A DNA stretch of 16,680 nucleotides from Clostridium sp. (GTDB taxonomy: Bacteria > Bacillota_A > Clostridia > Lachnospirales > Lachnospiraceae), in contig JAMPAW010000066.1 of NCBI GenBank assembly GCA_023666975.1, forward strand, positions 1-16,680, in the 5' to 3' direction. This document shows, in pieces, positions 1 to 8,513 of the stretch. Every line of letters starts with the position of its first letter. Position 1 is the first letter of the stretch. A model generated the notes under the pieces. That model ran no database searches. It saw only the letters and a list, made by a program, of their open reading frames with translations, and was not told the origin of the DNA. The translations under genes and the position numbers were made by a program.

Positions 1-118
1 GTTTTCGGACATCATTACATTGATTAAACCAAGCAGATATTTCTCATGGCAGGCAACATTACGAGCCAGAGCACAGAAATTTATTTATCGAGACTTTAAT
101 AGCGATAAAAAATATTAA
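1..118 (+). CDS. Possible 3' end of an upstream gene (partial)
   Basis: An open frame runs from the window edge (first full codon at 2-4) to a TAA at 116-118, giving 38 residues beginning FSDIITLIKPSRYF and ending DFNSDKKY. The composition (aromatic, basic, mixed) looks like a genuine protein C-terminus, and the frame stops just before the asnS promoter region. The stretch is short and I recognise no family, so it may be chance. It is 5'-truncated by the window. Confidence 0.35.
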   Translation, partial: FSDIITLIKPSRYFSWQATLRARAQKFIYRDFNSDKKY

Positions 119-141
119 GCGATTGCCCTGTATATTTTATA

Positions 142-170
142 TGGAACATTTTCCGCAAACAGGGTATAAT
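142..170 (+). promoter_or_regulatory. Putative asnS promoter
   Basis: A perfect -10 hexamer TATAAT lies at 165-170. Seventeen bases upstream is a weak -35 (TGGAAC, 142-147). Transcription would start near 176, giving a leader of only about 30 bases. That leaves no room for a T-box leader, although aminoacyl-tRNA synthetase genes in this phylum often have one. Confidence 0.5.
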
Positions 171-204
171 GTAAACAGATATTACTCCGTAAAGAAAGGG
201 TGAC

Positions 205-1599
205 ATGATGAAAATTATCCAGATGAAAGAAATCTTTGAAAAGAGCCAGTCTCTTGCAGACTGCCAGGTAATCGTCTGCGGGTGGGTGAAAAGCAACCGT
301 AACTCCAAGACATTCGGTTTTCTTACCATAAATGACGGAACCTGTTTTACGCCAATTCAGATTGTATATGATAAAGAACTCTCTAACTTTGATAAAATAA
401 GCAGGATTAATGTAGGTGCTGCGCTCATCGTGACCGGAGCTTTACTGCTTACGCCAGACGCTCAACAGCCTTTTGAAATCCACGCTTCGGAAATCGCTAT
501 CGAGGGAGACTGTACCAGCGATTATCCTTTACAAAAGAAGCGTCACAGCTTTGAATATCTGCGCACGATCTCCCACCTGCGGCCACGGACCAACACTTTT
601 CAGGCAGTATTCCGGATACGTTCGCTCGCCGCCTTTGCGATACACAAATTCTTTCAGGAGCAGAATTTTATATATGTGCACACTCCCCTGATTACCGGAA
701 GCGACTGTGAAGGGGCAGGCGAAATGTTCCGCGTAACTACATTGGACCCCGCTAATCCCCCGCTGGACGGAGAAAGAAATGTGGATTTCAGGGAGGATTT
801 CTTCGGGAAAATGACTTCTCTGACCGTCAGCGGCCAATTAAATGGCGAAACCTATGCTCAGGCATTCCGCAATATCTACACCTTTGGACCAACTTTCCGG
901 GCAGAGAATTCCAACACGACCAGACACGCCGCAGAATTCTGGATGATCGAACCGGAAATCGCATTTGCCGACCTGACTGATGATATGGAGCTTGCCGAGG
1001 CAATGCTAAAATATATTATTCAATATGTGCTGGAACAGGCTCCGGAAGAAATGCAGTTCTTCAACAAATTCGTTGACAAGGAACTGCTTAGCCGATTACA
1101 GCATATACTCGACTCCGAATTTGGACATATCACCTATACGGAGGCCGTTGATCTGCTGAAACAGCATAACGATGAATTTGAGTATAAGGTAAGCTGGGGC
1201 TGTGACCTTCAGACAGAACACGAACGCTATCTTACGGAGACTATTTTTCAACGTCCGGTATTCGTAACAGATTACCCAAAGGAAATCAAAGCTTTCTATA
1301 TGAAGTTAAATGATGACGGGAAAACCGTGGCGGCCATGGACTGCCTTGTCCCCGGAATCGGAGAAATCATCGGCGGCAGCCAGCGTGAAGAAGATTATGA
1401 CAAACTCATCACCCGTATGAAGGAATGTCACTTAGCCGAAGAGGATTATCAGTTCTATCTGGATTTGCGCCGGTACGGTTCCACACGGCATGCCGGATTC
1501 GGACTCGGCTTTGAACGGCTGATTATGTATATAACGGGAATGAGCAACATACGTGATGTCATCCCATTCCCGCGTACAGTTCATAACTGCGAATTGTAA
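205..1599 (+). CDS. asnS: Asparagine--tRNA ligase
   Basis: Charges tRNA-Asn with asparagine in the cytoplasm (class IIb aminoacyl-tRNA synthetase). The 464-residue length fits bacterial AsnRS. Residues about 15-105 form the OB-fold anticodon-binding domain ([21 protein letters not shown]). The class II core follows, with motif 2 as [25 protein letters not shown] sequence near residues 232-252 and motif 3 as [15 protein letters not shown] close to the C-terminus. The AENSNT stretch and the ending IPFPRT are typical of AsnRS and argue against AspRS. There are two adjacent ATGs (205 and 208); the AAAGGG upstream serves either one. The stop codon ends at 1599, directly abutting the opposite-strand thioesterase stop, with no terminator between them. 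Confidence 0.96.
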   Translation: MMKIIQMKEIFEKSQSLADCQVIVCGWVKSNRNSKTFGFLTINDGTCFTPIQIVYDKELSNFDKISRINVGAALIVTGALLLTPDAQQPFEIHASEIAIEGDCTSDYPLQKKRHSFEYLRTISHLRPRTNTFQAVFRIRSLAAFAIHKFFQEQNFIYVHTPLITGSDCEGAGEMFRVTTLDPANPPLDGERNVDFREDFFGKMTSLTVSGQLNGETYAQAFRNIYTFGPTFRAENSNTTRHAAEFWMIEPEIAFADLTDDMELAEAMLKYIIQYVLEQAPEEMQFFNKFVDKELLSRLQHILDSEFGHITYTEAVDLLKQHNDEFEYKVSWGCDLQTEHERYLTETIFQRPVFVTDYPKEIKAFYMKLNDDGKTVAAMDCLVPGIGEIIGGSQREEDYDKLITRMKECHLAEEDYQFYLDLRRYGSTRHAGFGLGFERLIMYITGMSNIRDVIPFPRTVHNCEL

Positions 1600-2055
1600 T
1601 CAAACTTTTCCTGCTCCCCCAATCTCCTCCCAGTCTTTGCCAGCCAAGGAGCTCATCACCTCATAAATTTCCGGATGCTCTCTCTTTATCCTGACAGGCT
1701 TAAAATCCAAATCAACAAAACAATGGGAGGAGTAAGCCCTGTTGTGCAGAGCACCGTCGTCAGCAGAATATATTTTGTAACTCATCTCAAATTTAACTCC
1801 GGTAAATTTCTCCAGCTTTGGCACAATGCAAATCGTTTCACCAAATTTTGCCGGTGTTATATAACTGCACTCAACACTTAACACGGGAATCATGATTCCC
1901 TTTTCCTCCATCATTTCATAGTCCAAATGAATCTGTTTCAAAAAATCCATTCTGCACTCTTCCAGATAGCGGATATAATTAGAATGATGTACCACCTGCA
2001 TCTTGTCGGTTTCATAATAATTAATCTTCCGCTTGAACGGCTGATATTGTTCCAT
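1600..2055 (-). CDS. Acyl-CoA thioesterase, YbgC/4HBT hotdog family
   Basis: A predicted 151-residue hotdog-fold thioesterase that hydrolyses acyl-CoA (or acyl-ACP) thioesters in the cytoplasm. The N-terminus carries the 4HBT signature: YYETDKMQVVHHSNYIRYLEE, with D17 in the usual catalytic aspartate position and the following V-V-H-H-S-N-Y helix start. Length matches the family. An in-frame ATG exists at 2067, but it has no Shine-Dalgarno sequence. GGAG at 2065-2062 sits six bases before the ATG at 2055, so I chose 2055. The gene follows the 597-aa coiled-coil gene after a 35-base gap and probably shares its transcript. The natural substrate cannot be read from the sequence. Confidence 0.88.
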   Translation of the reverse strand: MEQYQPFKRKINYYETDKMQVVHHSNYIRYLEECRMDFLKQIHLDYEMMEEKGIMIPVLSVECSYITPAKFGETICIVPKLEKFTGVKFEMSYKIYSADDGALHNRAYSSHCFVDLDFKPVRIKREHPEIYEVMSSLAGKDWEEIGGAGKV

Positions 2056-2082
2056 ACTTGTCTCCATTTATCATAATATTCA

Positions 2083-2094
2083 TTAACCGGTTAA
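2083..2094. repeat. 12-bp perfect palindrome over a stop codon
   Basis: TTAACCGGTTAA is self-complementary and includes the stop codon of the 597-aa protein gene (TAA on the minus strand at 2091-2093). It lies in the short gap before the thioesterase gene. It is too short, and lacks a T-run, to be a terminator. Confidence 0.4.
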
Positions 2095-3884
2095 AATTCC
2101 ATAATCTCATAATCACCGTCCACCTGAACGGATTTTCCGGATTTCCCTTTACTCCCGGCACCCTTTACACTACCATTATCCTTTTTCCCTGCCACGCTCT
2201 CTGCGGTTGAAGTAATCGTTTCATCTTTCTCCACAGATACTGCAGCTTCCTCCTCTGCCCTCTCCCGCTGCTTTACCGCACGGCTAATCAGACCACTGTA
2301 CTTTTTATCTGTCGTAATTGCCTTTGCCATTCTGGCAACTTTCTCCGAAGGAACTCTTGCTACACTTTCTGATTTTTTGAAATGCGGTATCACTGGCGGA
2401 TTAGTCCCCTCATTCACGGCAGCTGCCGATTTTGAAAACTCTTTTACCGGCTGCGTATCTGCTGCCGCTTGCGCATCCTCCGCCTCTTTATTAACATCCG
2501 CTGCGGTTTCATCGGTGTCCTCTATCGGCTTATCACTTGCAGCAGTTTCCGGCTGTCTGCCCTCTTCAACATGCTCAGCCTCATACTGCTCTTCTTCCTC
2601 TATCTCTTCCTCTACATACTCGATTTCATATTCGACACCCTCTTCCAAGTCATCAACATATTCAATCTCATACTCTTCTCCCTCTTCAAGCTCATCTTCC
2701 GTCACATATACAATCTCGTATTCCTCATCATCAGCCGGCAAATCATTCGCCGCTTCCGGCTGCCTGTCCACATCGTTCGCCGGTGTCCGGTCTACCATCT
2801 TCACAAAAAGCGGCGTCTCCTCCTTGAACGCTTTCTCCGACCGCTCTACAATCTCTGCTGACCGGGCCGCTACCCTGGCCGCTGCTTCCTCTGCCGCCGT
2901 TCCCGCTCCTGCCGACATCTTCACTGCCAGCCCTTCCGTTTGCGCCATAGTCTCTACTGCTGCGCTTGCCGCCTTCACCGCAGATTCCGCTGCCTTAGCT
3001 GCAGAACCTGCCGCCATGCCTACAGCTCCGGATTTTGCTCCCGGCAGTATTCTGGTCGTCCCCAAATCATTTACTTCACCGTCATCCTTCGCCATCTGTT
3101 GTACTGCTGCTGCCAACGCATCGCGTTCTGCCGTTATTTCTGCCAATGCAGCCTCTGCCCGCTGTGCTTTTTCCTCTGCCTGGCGTGTCTTCTCTTCCTG
3201 CTCCTCCTGAAGATCAAAACTCAGCTGCACACTTCCATCATCATAGATATCCGAATCCATTTTGGCCTTCATCCGCGACATATAAAGTTCACTGGACAAC
3301 AATTGCCCGATTTCCAAAATCTGCTGACTGCGGTCTGCCGTATCCATTTCCTGCAGACCATACATCAGCTCGGCACGATTATTGTTAATGGTGGTCAGTT
3401 TCTCCTCCAACACCTGCAAAATAATCTCATAATCACTGCGGATATTACGGTATACGTCATTAATTAAATTGGTAACCTCCGTCAGCATCTCATCAGTATA
3501 AATGAGAGAAGCGCCATAGATTTCATTCGCATTATCCAACGCACTGCGCTCTTCCTCATTCAGCGTATCATAATTGAGAGGTTCAACGTCCGTTGCATGC
3601 TTTTTGACACGCATACGGCTGGCACTATGCTCCGCCTGATAAATAATCTTTTCTGCTTCCTTCTTTGCTTCACTGATAATCTTACCCTTACGGTCATTTA
3701 CCTCATGGTAGGTCTTCAGTTCAATCTCTATCTGCGTGGCAAGTTCGGTCAAAAGAGACTGAAGCTCGTCCTTATATACGGATATCTTACCGGGTGCCAA
3801 GGGTACTGCAGATGCATTATCAATCATCGCCTGCAAGCGGTCGATAATTTCCTTGGTTCTGCTCTTATCAGCAATTGATGCCAT
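2091..3884 (-). CDS. Coiled-coil, low-complexity protein with acidic YEIEYV repeats, function unknown
   Basis: A 597-residue cytoplasmic protein with no signal peptide or membrane helix. Residues about 1-95 (LAPGKISVYKDELQSLLTEL, then KGKIISEAKKEAEKIIYQAE) resemble the coiled-coil Firmicutes proteins often labelled 'ATPase' or V-type subunit H-like, which recall DivIVA. A second heptad-rich stretch follows at about 220-272, then an alanine-rich segment at about 275-355. Residues about 387-438 hold four tandem copies of a YEIEYV-type acidic repeat; the last residues (DYEIMEF) echo it. A lysine/glutamate-rich linker connects them. The start at 3884 is set by GGAGG eight bases upstream; the longer frame to 3953 lacks a ribosome binding site. 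I do not recognise an enzyme fold. A scaffold or envelope/division-associated role is only a guess. Confidence 0.8.
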   Translation of the reverse strand: MASIADKSRTKEIIDRLQAMIDNASAVPLAPGKISVYKDELQSLLTELATQIEIELKTYHEVNDRKGKIISEAKKEAEKIIYQAEHSASRMRVKKHATDVEPLNYDTLNEEERSALDNANEIYGASLIYTDEMLTEVTNLINDVYRNIRSDYEIILQVLEEKLTTINNNRAELMYGLQEMDTADRSQQILEIGQLLSSELYMSRMKAKMDSDIYDDGSVQLSFDLQEEQEEKTRQAEEKAQRAEAALAEITAERDALAAAVQQMAKDDGEVNDLGTTRILPGAKSGAVGMAAGSAAKAAESAVKAASAAVETMAQTEGLAVKMSAGAGTAAEEAAARVAARSAEIVERSEKAFKEETPLFVKMVDRTPANDVDRQPEAANDLPADDEEYEIVYVTEDELEEGEEYEIEYVDDLEEGVEYEIEYVEEEIEEEEQYEAEHVEEGRQPETAASDKPIEDTDETAADVNKEAEDAQAAADTQPVKEFSKSAAAVNEGTNPPVIPHFKKSESVARVPSEKVARMAKAITTDKKYSGLISRAVKQRERAEEEAAVSVEKDETITSTAESVAGKKDNGSVKGAGSKGKSGKSVQVDGDYEIMEF

Positions 3885-3986
3885 TGTATTTTCCTCCAAT
3901 TTTCGCATGTAGCTTACTGCCGGACATACTAATTTATCTCCGGAACATCTCATTTTCCATACAGGCTGATCAGCCCATTGAGATTA

Positions 3987-4015
3987 ATTATAACAAAAGT
4001 ATTACATTTTCGCAA
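3987..4015 (-). promoter_or_regulatory. Sigma-A-type promoter of the 597-aa coiled-coil gene
   Basis: On the minus strand, -35 TTGCGA (4015-4010) and -10 TATAAT (3992-3987) are separated by exactly 17 bases. Transcription would begin near 3980, leaving about 95 leader bases before the ATG at 3884. The thioesterase gene downstream is probably on the same transcript. The remaining intergenic sequence up to 4114 shows only a weak 5-bp hairpin. Confidence 0.7.
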
Positions 4016-4114
4016 TTTTTTTGTCATATTTATTCCATCTGTTTTTATCGTACACCTTTTTTCGCATAGAAAAGAGCAAGCCTGCCTGCGCTGGATTTTC
4101 CACAATGCACCTTT

Positions 4115-6226
4115 TCAGTTCGCTTTATCCCGTATGATATTTTTACTGCATACATAGGTCAGCGCAAAATAACCGCCGTAAATCACCAAAAATACTGCCA
4201 CGGTCTCCAAAATGGCGGAAAGCAGCCCTGTCCTGCCAAACGAGCGCAGCATATACAGTCCAAACCGGATTCCGAATACCGCATGCAGCAAAGCCAATGC
4301 AAGCGGCATCATAAAAAATAAGCCAATCTGTCTAAATAAGGCGCCGTTGATCATGTTCTCGTCCGTGCCAAGCTGCCTTAACAGCCGGTAGCGGTCAGCA
4401 TTATCGGCACTCTCGGACAGCTCCTTTAACGCCAGTATCACGGCAGAGGCGAGCAAAAACACAATCCCGAGATACAGCCCTAAAAAGGTCAGGATTCCGC
4501 CGATTCCCACGCCTGCATCGGTGACATCCAGCCTTGTATTTGCGCTCACCCATGTATAACTCTCCGGATATTCATAGACGTCCTGCAGGGTAACCGTTTT
4601 TTCCACCTCCCATTTCTCCTCTTCCGTGTTCCCGTTGTAATTTGCTGCCACATACTCATACATGGCAATGAGTTGAGTGACCGCCTCATCCGGCACCACG
4701 AGGAAGCCATGCTCCTCATAATCAGCCGCCATATCTAAAAAACCGTTCCGGCAGGCATTCCCTTCCGGGTGCAGCACGATATCGGACAGGGTAAGCTCGA
4801 CGTCTGCCGCCAAAAATGCATTCCATGCCAAAACCATATCCGGCAGGTTCGCCACCACACTGTATTCATCTTGTCCAAGCTCCATTTCCTCCCTGCCAAA
4901 CAAGGCAAGCAGCCGGTTGTAATCGCTTACCGCCACAATCCGCACCGGCCGTTCCAGATAATATCCCATGTCAAATTCCTTCCTTTTTTCCCCTGTCCGC
5001 TCAAACAGATCGCCAATCGTAAGCTCCGAAAGACGGTATACATGGAAACCTGCCTCCTCTTTAAAATACCGGGAAAGATCAATGCCCATCTGTCCATATA
5101 CCTCTTTGACGGAAAGCGGCAGGCCTTCTAACTGTTCCTCCGTATATTCACTAAATGAGCGGCTTCCTAGCCCCACCGCACTCGTGGAAATCACCTCGGT
5201 TTCCCCGTCTTCCAGGGCAATTCTCTTACGGATAATGATATCCACAGGCGCCAGCTCATCCCGTAAGCGGTCCATGGAATTTTTTACGGACAGGCTGGCA
5301 GACAGCACACAGATTGTCACAAACAGCATCAGGCAGATGATCGACATGATACACACAGCCGTATTGATCCTGCCCGCAAGCTGGCGGAAAATGAATGCAT
5401 GAAGCCCCTTATAATACTGCTTTTCCCACATGCCAAACAGCTTGACCGCCAGCCCGGAAACCGACCAGAACAGCAAAAATGTAGCGGCAATCCCCAAAAG
5501 GATCAAGCGAAGGATTTCCTTTGCGGAGTGCAGGTTTTCTGCATTTCCGGTCACCTGGTAATAAGCATAGCCAAGCATTCCCGCCGCTGCCAAAAACACG
5601 GCAGTACAAACCCACGGATTCCGCATTTTCACCTGCTCCGACCGTTCCTTTGCCTGAAAAAAGGTAATCAGGCGGCATTTTCCGATTTCAAAGACCTGAA
5701 ATAAAATGACAATCAGATAAATGACTGCAAAATGCAGTACCGTTTTTTCAAAAGCCGTTTTGGAAAATAAAAACCGGAATGCCGTCATATCCTCGGAAAA
5801 CAGGTTTGCCACAAACAGGCTCATAAACTGGGAAGCCACCACACCGGACAGCAGCCCTGCTGCCAGTGAACATACCCCGATCAGCAGCGTTTCCCAGAAT
5901 AAAATCATCGACACCTTCCATTTTCCAATCCCTAAGAGTAGATACATCCCAAACTCCCTTTTTCTCCGCTTCATCAGAAACCGCCCGGCATAAATAACCA
6001 AAAATCCAAGAATCAGGGATACCAGCACACTGACGCCGCTTAACATCCCGGAAAAGACACTGAGGATTTCCCCGCCCCTTTGCATGATGCTTAACACTGC
6101 CGCCTGGGTTTCCACAGCGTTGAACACATAAAAAATCGCGACCCCTGCCGTCAATGTCACAAAATAAATTGCATAATCCTTAAGGCTTTTTCCCACATTT
6201 TTAACCGATAATTTAAAGAGCATCAT
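4115..6226 (-). CDS. BceB-like ABC transporter permease (FtsX domain)
   Basis: The 703-residue membrane subunit of a Bce-type peptide-antibiotic detoxification/sensing transporter. The start MMLFKLSVKNVGKSLKDY is characteristic. Ten membrane helices are visible: about 17-36, 58-82, 105-130, 160-178, 205-225, 238-262, 285-312, 576-600, 630-655 and 665-690. A hydrophilic segment of about 260 residues lies between helices 7 and 8; this is the hallmark extracellular domain of BceB proteins and is thought to contact the antibiotic or its lipid complex. The coding start overlaps the end of the ATPase gene by 14 bases, using GGAGG inside the ATPase reading frame, so translation is probably coupled. 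Either of the two consecutive ATGs (6226 or 6223) could be used. Confidence 0.9.
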   Translation of the reverse strand: MMLFKLSVKNVGKSLKDYAIYFVTLTAGVAIFYVFNAVETQAAVLSIMQRGGEILSVFSGMLSGVSVLVSLILGFLVIYAGRFLMKRRKREFGMYLLLGIGKWKVSMILFWETLLIGVCSLAAGLLSGVVASQFMSLFVANLFSEDMTAFRFLFSKTAFEKTVLHFAVIYLIVILFQVFEIGKCRLITFFQAKERSEQVKMRNPWVCTAVFLAAAGMLGYAYYQVTGNAENLHSAKEILRLILLGIAATFLLFWSVSGLAVKLFGMWEKQYYKGLHAFIFRQLAGRINTAVCIMSIICLMLFVTICVLSASLSVKNSMDRLRDELAPVDIIIRKRIALEDGETEVISTSAVGLGSRSFSEYTEEQLEGLPLSVKEVYGQMGIDLSRYFKEEAGFHVYRLSELTIGDLFERTGEKRKEFDMGYYLERPVRIVAVSDYNRLLALFGREEMELGQDEYSVVANLPDMVLAWNAFLAADVELTLSDIVLHPEGNACRNGFLDMAADYEEHGFLVVPDEAVTQLIAMYEYVAANYNGNTEEEKWEVEKTVTLQDVYEYPESYTWVSANTRLDVTDAGVGIGGILTFLGLYLGIVFLLASAVILALKELSESADNADRYRLLRQLGTDENMINGALFRQIGLFFMMPLALALLHAVFGIRFGLYMLRSFGRTGLLSAILETVAVFLVIYGGYFALTYVCSKNIIRDKAN

Positions 6227-7022
6227 TTACATCCCCTCCTAACAACGCCACCACGTCCATAATCTTTTCAAAAAACTGCTTTCTTGTATCCTCCCCCTTA
6301 TCCAGCTCATGGAAAAGCTTTCCGTCCTTGATAAACAAAACACGTCCTGCATAGCTTGCCGAAAACGGATCATGGGTTACCATTAAAATGGTTGCCGAAA
6401 ACCAGTCATTTAAGTGGCAAAACATTTCCATGAGCTGCCTTGCCGACTTCGAGTCCAAAGCTCCGGTCGGCTCGTCCGCCAGCACGATCTTCGGAAGCGT
6501 AATCATGGCTCTCGCCGCCGATACCCGCTGCTTCTGCCCTCCGGACATCTGATACGGATAGCGGGAAAGCACCTCCGTAATGCCAAGCTGTCCGGCTATT
6601 TTCTCCACCCGCTCCTTGATTTCCTTTACGCCTACATTCTGTATGGACAGCGCCAGCGCAATATTTTCATAAGCCGTCAGGGTATCCAACAGATTAAACT
6701 CCTGAAAAATAAACCCCAGTTCCTCCCTGCGGAATTTATTCAAGGCATTTCCCCGAAGCTTCGTGATGTCATAAGCCTGCCTGCTGCCGCCCTGTTCTTT
6801 TTGCGCTTCCCGGCAATCCCCTATATAAATATGCCCGGAGGTCACCTTGTCAATGGTGGAAATGCAGTTTAACAGCGTTGTTTTTCCGCTTCCCGATGCC
6901 CCCATAATCGCAGTAAATTCTCCCTTTCCCACCTCGAAGGAAATGTTGTCCAATGCCTTAGTAAGACCGGACTTGCTGCCGTAATATTTTTCTATCTTCT
7001 CTACCTTTAAAACCGTATCCAT
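6213..7022 (-). CDS. BceA-like ABC transporter ATP-binding protein
   Basis: The 269-residue cytoplasmic ATPase that pairs with the overlapping permease. Walker A is GASGSGKTT (41-49), the Q-loop is FIFQEFNLL, the ABC signature is MSGGQKQR, Walker B is IVLADEPTGALD and the H-loop is VTHD. The DEPTGALD form and the order of motifs fit the MacB/LolD/BceA branch. Residues about 70-84 (REAQKEQGGSRQAY) look like a small insertion before the KLRG..LNKFRR segment that normally precedes the Q-loop. The frame extends to 7070, but AAGGAG just before the ATG at 7022 decides the start. It begins 34 bases after the solute-binding protein stop, so the genes are co-transcribed. Confidence 0.93.
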   Translation of the reverse strand: MDTVLKVEKIEKYYGSKSGLTKALDNISFEVGKGEFTAIMGASGSGKTTLLNCISTIDKVTSGHIYIGDCREAQKEQGGSRQAYDITKLRGNALNKFRREELGFIFQEFNLLDTLTAYENIALALSIQNVGVKEIKERVEKIAGQLGITEVLSRYPYQMSGGQKQRVSAARAMITLPKIVLADEPTGALDSKSARQLMEMFCHLNDWFSATILMVTHDPFSASYAGRVLFIKDGKLFHELDKGEDTRKQFFEKIMDVVALLGGDVNDAL

Positions 7023-7056
7023 CTTTTTCTCCTTCCTGCACTTTCGCGTTATGCAA

Positions 7057-8388
7057 TTACCTGCGTTCATTCATGTAATTTGCCACCCGGTTCTGTATTA
7101 CGCTGACCGTCTCGTCCAAATCTTTATCGCCGTTAAAATAGTGATTGACCTCCTCGGATAAAATGGCGAATATCTGCTGTTCGTACCCGGTAATCTGCGA
7201 AGTACGATCAAGCAGCTCCCGGAACAGTTCTTCCTCCTCTTGTCCAACCGGGCTTACCTTTACCACATTGCCGTCTGCACATTCCACACTGGAAAGCGGT
7301 GTAATGACATTGCCAAACTCGTCGGTATATCCTTCTTTTGCTGTCATGGTCCTGATATAATCCTCCAGACAGTCCTTGCGGGAAGGCATATCCCAAAAAC
7401 GAAGAAGGTTCTCTCCCTGATATTTTCTGGAAATCAGCCTTTTTACAAAACGCCATGCCCCCTCTTTCACTGCCGACTTTGCACAAATCCCCACCTCATC
7501 ACTGGTATCGCTAAAGGAAAAATACGAGCCAAGACAGGTAATGTCCTGCCCTAACATTTTTTTGTTTGCCAGAATCTGATCCGGTGTAATCCGCCCCTGA
7601 ACAAACAGGATTTTTCCGTTTTTCAGCATCGCTGACAGCTGCGCCATCTCGTCCTCACTGGTAATCTCAGCCGCTGCCGTATCATCATTTCCGTCGTTAC
7701 AGACAGCGAGCATGTCTTTAAATTCCTGGCTGTCAAAATGACAGCTTCCCTCTTTCCAGTCCACAAACTCGTTATACCCGCCGCCAAAATGCATCAGATT
7801 GATGAAGCGTTCACTTTTGCTGTCATACGGAAACGCCCGCATATCTTCCTCCATCCCATCTAAAATCTGTTTCATCTTCCGATAATCCCAGCCCTCGTCA
7901 CTGTCAACCGTTTTCTTTCCCGCAATCAGGGTTTTCACCTCAAAACTGCTTGCCAGATAATACAGCCTGCCGTCTATTTTCATCGCATCAACCAGCGAAT
8001 CCAGCAGGTCATCTTCTGACACATCTGCATCCTGTTCCAAATAAGGAGTTAAATCCTCCAAGATTCCCTTTCCGGCATACTGTTCCGGCACAAGCTGCAT
8101 AAGTCCGATTAAATCCGGCGCATTTCCTGATAGGATATCGGTATTCAGCATAGTTACCGGATCTACGGCATTGGAATTTTCAGAATAATCTTTGATTTCA
8201 ATCTGATATTCTTTATCTTCCTTGTTGAAAACCGCCACCTCTTTTTTCAGGTTGTCGCTTACATAGATTGCACCGAGCGTAATTTTCTTCCTGCCGTCCG
8301 CCGCCGTTTCCGGTTTTTTCCCACAGCCGACCAGAAACAACACTGCTATCAGGCATAATAACATACGAAACCGCCATTTTCCCTTCAT
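7057..8388 (-). CDS. Family-1 extracellular solute-binding lipoprotein, first gene of the BceAB-like operon
   Basis: A 443-residue surface lipoprotein. The signal peptide has basic residues (MKGKWRFRM), a hydrophobic core and the lipobox LVGC, with C22 as the predicted lipidated cysteine. After a short GKKPETAADGRKK linker the body reads like an MBP-type family-1 solute-binding protein: an early ITLGAIYVSDNLKKEVAVFN strand/helix, the VDPVTMLNTDILSGNAPDLI segment, and later KEGAWRFVKRLIS. Such proteins normally feed MalFG-type sugar importers, but here the following genes encode a BceA-like ATPase and BceB-like permease. The ligand is unknown; a helper that captures an antimicrobial peptide or its cell-wall target is inference. 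GGAGG lies ten bases before the ATG. Confidence 0.88.
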   Translation of the reverse strand: MKGKWRFRMLLCLIAVLFLVGCGKKPETAADGRKKITLGAIYVSDNLKKEVAVFNKEDKEYQIEIKDYSENSNAVDPVTMLNTDILSGNAPDLIGLMQLVPEQYAGKGILEDLTPYLEQDADVSEDDLLDSLVDAMKIDGRLYYLASSFEVKTLIAGKKTVDSDEGWDYRKMKQILDGMEEDMRAFPYDSKSERFINLMHFGGGYNEFVDWKEGSCHFDSQEFKDMLAVCNDGNDDTAAAEITSEDEMAQLSAMLKNGKILFVQGRITPDQILANKKMLGQDITCLGSYFSFSDTSDEVGICAKSAVKEGAWRFVKRLISRKYQGENLLRFWDMPSRKDCLEDYIRTMTAKEGYTDEFGNVITPLSSVECADGNVVKVSPVGQEEEELFRELLDRTSQITGYEQQIFAILSEEVNHYFNGDKDLDETVSVIQNRVANYMNERR

Positions 8389-8429
8389 TTCTTTTTCGCC
8401 TCCGTTTATTTTTTCTTATAGAGAGGAAG

Positions 8430-8443
8430 AAAACTTAAGTTTT
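8430..8443. repeat. 14-bp perfect palindrome in the lipoprotein-gene leader
   Basis: AAAACTTAAGTTTT is self-complementary. On the minus-strand RNA the pairing can be extended, with mismatches, by AGAG on one side and CTCT on the other. It lies between the predicted promoter and the ATG of the solute-binding lipoprotein, so it may fold in the 5' leader or bind a protein dimer. No T-run follows it, so it is not a terminator. Confidence 0.5.
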
Positions 8444-8462
8444 GCTCATCTCTATTTTTCTC

Positions 8463-8491
8463 ATTGTACGAAAAAGAAAACCTCCTGTCGT
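8463..8491 (-). promoter_or_regulatory. Putative promoter of the lipoprotein-BceAB-like operon
   Basis: On the minus strand, -10 TACAAT (8468-8463) is preceded by a 17-base spacer and a -35 of ACGACA (8491-8486), which matches the consensus TTGACA at four of six bases. A weak -35 is expected for an activator-dependent promoter, and a BceR-type operator lies 20 bases further upstream. Transcription would start near 8456, with about 68 leader bases before the ATG at 8388. Confidence 0.5.
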
Positions 8492-8513
8492 TTGTTTATC
8501 CTGACAGAAGGTT
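8471..8513 (-). terminator. Probable terminator of the methyltransferase gene
   Basis: On the minus strand an 11-bp stem (AACCTTCTGTC, loop of 13, GACAGGAGGTT; one G-U pair) is followed at once by TTCTTTTTC. This is a rho-independent terminator layout, 45 bases after the methyltransferase stop codon. The same bases contain the -35 region of the next operon and touch the BceR-type box, so the dyad could also act in DNA as a regulatory site. Confidence 0.55.

Noticed and set aside
119..204. T-box leader ahead of asnS
   Set aside because: The -10 at 165-170 leaves only about 30 bases of leader, and no T-box consensus or terminator hairpin is visible.
2377..3210. Long plus-strand Ser-rich open frame opposite the coiled-coil gene
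   Set aside because: It is the antisense of the acidic, Ala-rich low-complexity part of a gene with a good promoter and ribosome binding site on the minus strand. Its Ser/Thr/Ala composition mirrors the other strand and it has no start signal.
4066..4089. Terminator for the permease operon
   Set aside because: On the minus strand only a 5-bp stem (GCAGG/CTTGC with one G-U pair) precedes TCTTTTCT. This is too weak to call; the operon's 3' end is unresolved.
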